Origin: Terana coerulea
Lineage: Eukaryota; Basidiomycota; Agaricomycetes; Polyporales; Phanerochaetaceae
Length of the DNA stretch: 12,757 bases
Assembly: GCA_024811115.1 (NCBI GenBank)
Contig: JAKOGH010001070.1
Location: 1 to 12,757, forward strand
Direction of reading: 5' to 3'
Made by a program: the position numbers and the translations under genes
Notes under the pieces: generated by a model
Databases searched by the model: none
Told to the model about the DNA's origin: nothing
The model's input: only the letters and a program-made list of their open reading frames with translations
Shown: piece after piece, positions 7,774 through 12,757 of the stretch
Numbering within the stretch: the first letter of the stretch is position 1
How the letters are laid out: each line of letters opens with the position of its first letter

Positions 7774-9050
7774 TTAGAAGCCTTGCGTTGCACTGCAGCG
7801 GGATGCGGGAGGGTCGGAGATTAGGCAAGAAACGGTCTCTGACTTCTCGCGTACACAACGCAACAGATCTGGCTCGATATGCTTCCCAAAAACCGCAGTC
7901 CAGCGAACTGTTGATGCCCACGAAACTGTATCCATGAAGTCGCAAACGCCACCCATGCTGCGGCTGTGGGGTGAAGGATGGAGATGGAGATTACGCCGCG
8001 TTTACTGATGTCGCCGGTGTTGAACGAGCGATGTAGCAGGCTAGGGACCAGAATCCACCGATGGCATTCTATCGGGCTGTAGATTTGAACAGCTCGTGCT
8101 GATCCATCGGTTGCGGTGTAACAGCCTCAGTGTGCAGCAAAAGCCAACCCGTGATGCTGCGATAACATAAAGACGTCTTCAAGCACATCCTGAAACATTG
8201 GTCAGCACCAGTTATGAATATCACTGGATATGTACCTACGCAGCCCCACTGGTGACCTGTACACTCATGTGGCCCCAAGATGACAAGGCAGCACTATACC
8301 CAAGGTCAGCCACGTTGACATCGATGATGTATCAGATGCGTACTGGCCCAATCTACAAGGGTGCGGAGCAAGCATTGCTTCGCCCCACCAGTGGCATTCA
8401 GCGATCATATGTTGCATTTAGCTGACGCAGTCAAAGCAAGCCGTTTATTTGAGCAGATAGCGGCGAGGCTCAAAGAAAAACCTCAGCGACAATGTTTTGA
8501 TCTCCATGTTTCGGCTGGGACCTACCCGCTGGTTCACATGCCTTGGCTTACACCCTTACGCTGACGACCAAGGTTCGACAGAGATGATGGCGCTGGAAGG
8601 AGCAATATTAGAGCCCATATGTAGTCATGCAGAACGGTGCCGCCCACCGGTTCCTGCCTTGTGGCGCAGACAACGAGGACAGAATGAGTACCGTGAGCGG
8701 GCTTTTACAATGTCGCGTTGTTGGCTCGTTGCGGCCACGGAAAACGCTAATTCAGCCACGTGTACCGGGAGGGATTCAAGCTCGAGTAGGATTGCTGGGG
8801 ATGGCGTGGAGTCTGGACGAGTGAGTGACAACCTTGAAGGCGCAAAGTGACTGAGTACAGAGGTGTCAGGAGCAAGGCGATAGGGCGGAATGACAAGCGC
8901 GTAACCAATCCGCTGGCGAGGTTGCAGTGCCGGTACATTTCTTGTGTGGGCTCTTGAAGCTTGGTGGCCGTAGCAGCCTGTCGTATACACTCAGTCATTA
9001 ATGTCTCTCTGAATGGGCTAGACTAGACTCGTTACCAGCCCGCAGGTAGC
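7774..9050. other. No assignable gene
   Basis: Several open frames of 65-120 codons exist on both strands. Those with the most protein-like composition are a plus-strand frame ending at 8564 (LADAVKASRLFEQIAARLKE) and a minus-strand frame ending at 8069 (SITGWLLLHTEAV). Neither has a supported start or splice partner, and I recognise no family. They could be exons of unresolved genes or relics. Confidence 0.35.
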
Positions 9051-9052
9051 TC

Positions 9053-9085
9053 TTAAGAACGTACCTTGAGGTACGTTATTCTTAA
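9053..9085. repeat. Imperfect hairpin, 13-bp arms with 3-nt insertion
   Basis: TTAAGAACGTACC (9053-9065) is complementary to GGTACGTT plus CTTAA (9070-9085). The loop is TTGA, and the right arm carries three extra bases (ATT) between GTACGTT and CTTAA. It lies just before a short segment with a tRNA B-box-like GGTTCGAGCC at 9138-9147. Confidence 0.5.
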
Positions 9086-9264
9086 TAGCGACCAGCGGCA
9101 AAGTAGTATATTGTTATGTTACGTGCAAGGTGGCTGGTTCGAGCCTAGTAGCCAGTACTGTGCTGCATAATTTTCGAATTCAAAACTTCGACAGGTGAAA
9201 GGATAGTACTTACTTGAAAGTGCACACATAGCACTCGGTGCCTGCCTGACTGTAGATCAAAATG

Positions 9265-9308
9265 CGGAGACCATCGTCCTCAGTTAATGGTGCTCCGAGC
9301 GACGATGG
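9265..9308. repeat. Interleaved inverted repeats with pseudoknot topology
   Basis: CGGAG (9265-9269) pairs with CTCCG (9293-9297), and CCATCGTC (9271-9278) pairs with GACGATGG (9301-9308). The order a-b-a'-b' is that of an H-type pseudoknot if transcribed. All 13 pairs are Watson-Crick. A further small hairpin, CGCTA/TAGCG, follows at 9345-9361. No coding frame explains the arrangement. Confidence 0.45.
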
Positions 9309-9762
9309 AGTGACGAGTCAAGCGAAGTAAACAGAAGATGAGAGCGCTAGTTCGCGTAGCGTGGTCGTTTTTCCCACGCCATATCCCATTTAGGTAGCTG
9401 TCCTGGTTGCAACCGCGACCACCAACATGAGAAACCCTGGCTGCGAAAGGCGAACAAGACAGACAGCAAATGTAGAAAAAGGTTGTTTAACCACATTAAA
9501 TATATACACTGTCATTCATTTGGTGAGCGAGACACTCAATACACTAGTGTTGTGGCGCAATGTGGCGTACCTCTACTGGCCGCCAAGGAGAGGTATTGTT
9601 CTTGTCTCCAGGGGAAGAACAACGACGGCATCATATTTCAATCACCGTCTGGCGTGGATGACTGTTCGTGGGCGACACACGGGCGTGACGACCTTGTTTA
9701 TCGCAAACAAACGCGCGCGCTGAGCGCTGAGCGCTAGTCTCGTGACTGGTCAGACTTCGGTG

Positions 9763-9770
9763 TATATATA
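9763..9770 (+). promoter_or_regulatory. TATA box, orphan promoter-like region
   Basis: GTATATATACGAGG is followed within 30 nt by pyrimidine- and CCACC-rich sequence typical of fungal transcription starts, and by an ATG at 9832. That ATG opens only about 33 codons. It may be the promoter of an RNA or of a lost gene. Confidence 0.3.
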
Positions 9771-10194
9771 CGAGGTCATCCGCCACCCACCTCCAACAGC
9801 AGCTTGTCCACAACACCCACTTCATACATCTAATGCCCCTGGCTCTGAGCACCGTGACTCTCCATTCTGCCTCTGCTACTCCCCCCAAGACTTCGCCACT
9901 TGCGATGGGCGACCTAACCTCGCCACATTCATGACCGGTGAGCCTCGTACCCTCATCGCATGTGAATATGACTGCCGGGCTGTTGCTGACCATGTCAACT
10001 AGACCCTTCCCACTCTCACTGCTGAAGAGTCAAGATCGTCGAGTGACGCCACATTCGTTCGACACCACATTCCCACTTCGCCACATTCGCAGAAGTCGTC
10101 CATAAACCCTTCTCATATAAGTGAGTTCGACTTTACATCTACGATCGTTGAACATCCATGCCTACTCGTCACCTCAGCGCGACTATATGTTGCG

Positions 10195-10760
10195 CGAGCT
10201 CGTCGGGTTCATGTTGGGTTCCATGGTACCCTCTGTGGTCCTTGGTTGCATCTGGCAGGCTCCCCAGCTCACCCCTCTGCCGCGCCTCGTTGCGCCGCGG
10301 GCACCCCCGTCCGTGGGTTCATGTCGGGCTCCATCGCACCCGCTGTGGTCGGTGGTAGCGTCCAGTCCCCGGATACCCCCTGTCGTGCCTCGTGCATGGC
10401 AGGTAAATCGGTGGACAATCGCAGACTTGTACCGAGCACTGTCGCACCCACGCGGGCTTCCAGTGCTCGAAGCTGCCTGGTCGTCCATCGTCCACGGCGC
10501 CGCCTTCGAGTGGCGCGTACTATGGTCAACGTAACTGGGTTCATGTTAGGCTCCATCGTACCCGCAGCGGTCTTTGGTAGCGTCTAGGCTCCCAAGTTCG
10601 TCCATCAGCTGCCGCGTCCCGTGGCGCCGTTGGATCCTTTGTCGTACGCATCCGCGGGTCCACGTCGGGCTCCATGGGCTTCTTAGAGGTTCGTGGTAGC
10701 GTCCAGGATCCCGGGTGCTGCGACTCCTGCCGCGCCTTCGTGCGTGGTAGGCCGGTCAGA
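10195..10760. repeat. Degenerate minisatellite, unit about 110 bp, about five units
   Basis: The motif GGGTTCATGT(T/C)GGGCTCCAT recurs at 10205, 10315, 10537 and 10656. Spacings are 110, 222 (twice 111) and 119, and a badly eroded unit lies near 10425. Each unit continues with CCC(G/T)C(T)GTGGTC, GGTAGCGTCCAG and a CTGCCGCGCCTCGT segment. Open frames across it change between units because the period is not a multiple of three in every unit, so it is unlikely to be coding. Confidence 0.75.
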
Positions 10761-10975
10761 TTTTTCTCTTAGGTTCTCCGACGCGACATTGGCACCTTAC
10801 TCTCTGGTCCCATCGCAGTTCCTTAGACGCGGTCCTTCGTCATGTCTCCACCCCCTAACTTTCCGCCCGCCGACCACCACCTCCCCCTTCTTCACAGATA
10901 ACGGATAGGCCTTTAGCTTTGTCTGAGTGTGGCTCAAGCCGTCGCCGTGAGTCGGTAACGCGTCAAGATATCGTC

Positions 10976-11105
10976 TGAGCCCGGACATCATAAGGTTCGT
11001 CTCGAGGGAGGGCGGACGTTTTCTGACGTCTGTCCTGGCGCGGACCTTTACGTTGTCCTCGGGATAAGTAGCTCTCGAGCCACCGGGCTCGAGAGCGAAA
11101 CCAAC
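10976..11105 (+). ncRNA. Candidate structured RNA element, copy B
   Basis: This is homologous to 65-188. Hairpin 1 is 11010-11019 with 11026-11035 (GGGCGGACGT/ACGTCTGTCC, 10 bp). Compared with copy A, an A-U pair has become G-C and a G-C pair has become G-U, so the arms changed together. The small hairpin GGAC (11042-11045) with GTCC (11055-11058) is complete here. Hairpin 3 is 11071-11081 with 11086-11096, a perfect 11-bp stem with a 4-nt loop, quite different in sequence from copy A. The shared unpaired blocks TCCTCGGGATAAGTAGC (11056-11072) and GAAACCAAC (11097-11105) are identical. GGTTCG (10994-10999) could close against CGAAACC (11096-11102). A minus-strand open frame across this region is a shadow. 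Family unknown. Confidence 0.5.
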
Positions 11106-11808
11106 ACGCGCCTTAATTCCTGCTTCATTGTTTTCCCCATGAGCATCTAACCTCCGGTACATTTAGTAAGCACTCACCTTGTACGAGCTCTTCCCTGTAG
11201 TAATTCGAACTCGTCATGTAATCCAGCACTATCAATTCGACGGACGTGTTACCATGTCTCTGGGTTTTCGATGTACGTGTACCGAGTGTTTCGCAGACGG
11301 TCGTGGACACTGGGAATAGCAAATTGTGCGAAGCGCACATCTGAGTAGAGAAATTTCATCTATTTTTGCGGTATGCTTCACAGCATAATAATTAGTAATG
11401 TATATTCTGAGGCCGCGAACGAAGCCATGACTTACGTATTCAAACTCTGCAGAATAGTGGCGGTCAGTGACAGAGTCGATGCTTCCGGGCGCCTCACACG
11501 CCCGCCACTTTGCGACTCTTTGCGGCGGTTCCGCTTGCGGTTCAACCACTTCTGCAGCTACCACCTCCACTTTGAACGTTCGAACTTTCACTTCATTTGT
11601 TGTCATCCACCGGACAAAGTATGAACGAATCGTTAGACTCTCTATCCGTCTAATATCTTGTAATAGGACACTCCGTGCCCCCTCGGCTACCTCATCCCTC
11701 GACTTCCGTAAGTCGCTTGAAGCACAATGCGCGCGCCTCAGCCAATGCAAGTTACCCCCTTGAAGAGCTTGATTGGACGTCTCGCCCTCCAGCTGTTGCT
11801 TACGCGAC
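11106..11808. other. Upstream region of the TBCB gene
   Basis: A 206-codon minus-strand frame (11232-11849) is open and overlaps TBCB exon 1. It is longer than I would expect by chance but has no motif I recognise, and its only ATG before the overlap lies inside the opposite gene's start. Closer to TBCB are a pyrimidine-rich run at about 11671-11705 and CCAAT-type sequences (CCAAT at about 11741, ATTGG at about 11772), as expected for a housekeeping promoter. No TATA box was seen. Confidence 0.4.
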
Positions 11809-12744
11809 ATGTCTAGCACAGTCAAAGTCTTTGTCGTCTCTCCGGACACACGATCTGAGAGGCGGTTCGAGCTGCATACGCCTATCGGCCAGCTGAAGGT
11901 GTGTCGCGTCTGAGCTGGAAGGCACGTACTCAGCTAACCACGATTTAATGATCTAGAACAAGGTTGAGCTCTTCACCGGTATTCCGGTCTCGAACCAGCG
12001 TATATTACTCCTGAATAGCGAGAACGACACAGAACCAGTACATGTCCTCGAGGATGACTCAAGACCGCTCGGATACTACAGCGTTCGCGATTGGCAGTTT
12101 CTGAAAGTGTGCCCTTGCGTTCACTGTCTATTATCGCTTGTGGAGCTGACTACATGCGTACATTCGCAGATTGAAGACACGAATCCGTCAACGTCATTCA
12201 CGGGACAGCTGCACGATGCTTCGCAAGTGGATAAGTTCGAGATCAGTGAAGAGGAGTATGCCAAGCGGAATGGTGCGTCTTGCAGTGTAGTTCCAAATAC
12301 TGCACGTCGTTTAACTGGTCGTAGACACCGTACTTGCGTATAAGCAACGCCACAAGATTGGGCGGTTCGCGGAGAAAGACGAGCAGCCAGCAAAGCCTCT
12401 CCCAGAGGTGAACATACCTGTCGGCGCACGGTGCGAAGTCGAGAGCGCGGAGGAAGGTCTGCACAAGCGCGGGACGGTGCGGTTTGTTGGGGTGACCAAG
12501 TTCGGGGGCGGTCAGGGCATTTGGGTCGGTATCGAATACGATGAGCCCATGGGCAAGAATGACGGATCGTAAGTTCTCTGACCCTGTCATATATGGGGAA
12601 AGGGCTGACGATTACTGTAGAGTACAGGGCGAAAGATACTTCACGTGCAGGCCGAATTTCGGTGTGTTTGCTCGGCCGGACAGGGTGCGGGTCGGCGATT
12701 TCCCTGTCGAAGAGATTGACCTCGATGACGATGAGGAGATGTAG
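11809..12744 (+). CDS. ALF1: Tubulin-folding cofactor B (UBL + CAP-Gly)
   Basis: This is a cytosolic chaperone that binds alpha-tubulin and, with cofactors A, C, D and E, helps form tubulin dimers. The five exons are 11809-11898, 11957-12106, 12170-12272, 12325-12568 and 12621-12744, giving 236 residues, the family's usual size. Introns are 50-63 nt with consistent phases and CTNA branch points (for example GCTAACC at 11934). Residues 1-80 form the ubiquitin-like domain: it starts MSSTVKVFVVSPDTRSERRF and ends near YSVRDWQFLK. Residues 95-130 contain the linker helix FEISEEEYAKRNDTVLAYKQ and RHKIGRF. Residues 145-225 form the CAP-Gly domain, with KRGTVRFVGVTKFGGGQGIW, VGIEYDEPMGKNDGS and RYFTCRPNFGVFARPDRV. 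It ends in an acidic DLDDDEEM tail, the position where the family carries a C-terminal acidic motif. No lesion was seen. The symbol follows yeast ALF1; TBCB in animals. Confidence 0.95.
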
Positions 12745-12757
12745 GGCCGTTGCATTG

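Larger units (their letters stand above)
9086..10194. other. No gene; promoter-like and simple-repeat features
   Basis: Apart from the listed inverted repeats, this stretch holds a GAGCGCT tandem repeat at about 9717-9735. It also holds a TATA element at 9763-9770 followed by CT- and CA-rich DNA, a good intron-like segment 9936-10001 (GTGAGC to CAACTAG), and four copies of CCACATTC (9923-9930, 10049-10056, 10065-10072, 10081-10088). The open frames here close soon after the intron-like segment is removed, so I call no gene. Confidence 0.4.

Noticed and set aside
9085..9160. tRNA gene
   Set aside because: There is a T-arm-like GGTTCGAGCC, but no 7-bp acceptor stem, no proper D arm and no anticodon stem could be placed.
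10121..10587. Plus- and minus-strand ORFs of 95-137 codons
   Set aside because: They lie in the degenerate minisatellite and change frame between units; the apparent GFMLGS or MEPNMNP repeats are translated repeat DNA.
1..12757. CRISPR arrays, bacterial operons, integrated phage
   Set aside because: The window is eukaryotic, with spliceosomal introns throughout; no regularly spaced short repeats were seen.

Overview
The window looks like nuclear DNA from a basidiomycete fungus, probably an agaricomycete. Coding sequence is broken by many short introns of about 45-65 nt with GT(A/G)NGN donors and CTRAY-type branch points. One gene belongs to the fungal seven-helix family DUF6533, which is greatly expanded in mushrooms. 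Gene density is low, and most of what is recognisable is decayed or cannot be reconstructed cleanly.

Layout, left to right. Positions about 65-188 hold one copy of a structured element with a counterpart at 10976-11105. The two share identical unpaired blocks, while their hairpin arms differ but still pair, which suggests an RNA. Positions about 988-1720 (minus) hold a dienelactone hydrolase pseudogene with an in-frame stop, two frame breaks and a displaced catalytic cysteine. Positions 1797-2124 (plus) hold a possible two-exon acidic fragment. Positions 2491-3373 (plus) hold an unrecognised ORF that continues in another frame after its stop. Positions 3374-4796 hold only inverted repeats.

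Positions 4797-6480 (minus) hold a nine- or ten-exon DUF6533-type membrane protein gene inside an AT-rich, strongly CpG-depleted block (about 4600-6720). Two exon junctions do not keep frame and one needs a GC donor, so it is probably a decaying copy. Positions 6967-7727 (minus) hold an unrecognised spliced gene with consistent intron phases at its 3' end. Positions 7774-10190 have no gene I can name, but contain an interrupted hairpin, a possible pseudoknot and a TATA-bearing promoter-like stretch. Positions 10195-10760 are a degenerate minisatellite of about 110 bp units.

Positions 11809-12744 (plus) hold a complete five-exon gene for tubulin-folding cofactor B (Alf1/TBCB, UBL plus CAP-Gly). 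It is the one unambiguous intact gene.

I see no pathway linking these genes. The picture is one conserved housekeeping gene beside a repeat-rich, methylation-eroded interval with gene relics. The best candidate for something undescribed is the paired structured RNA element. All family calls come from recognising motifs by eye; no search was run.
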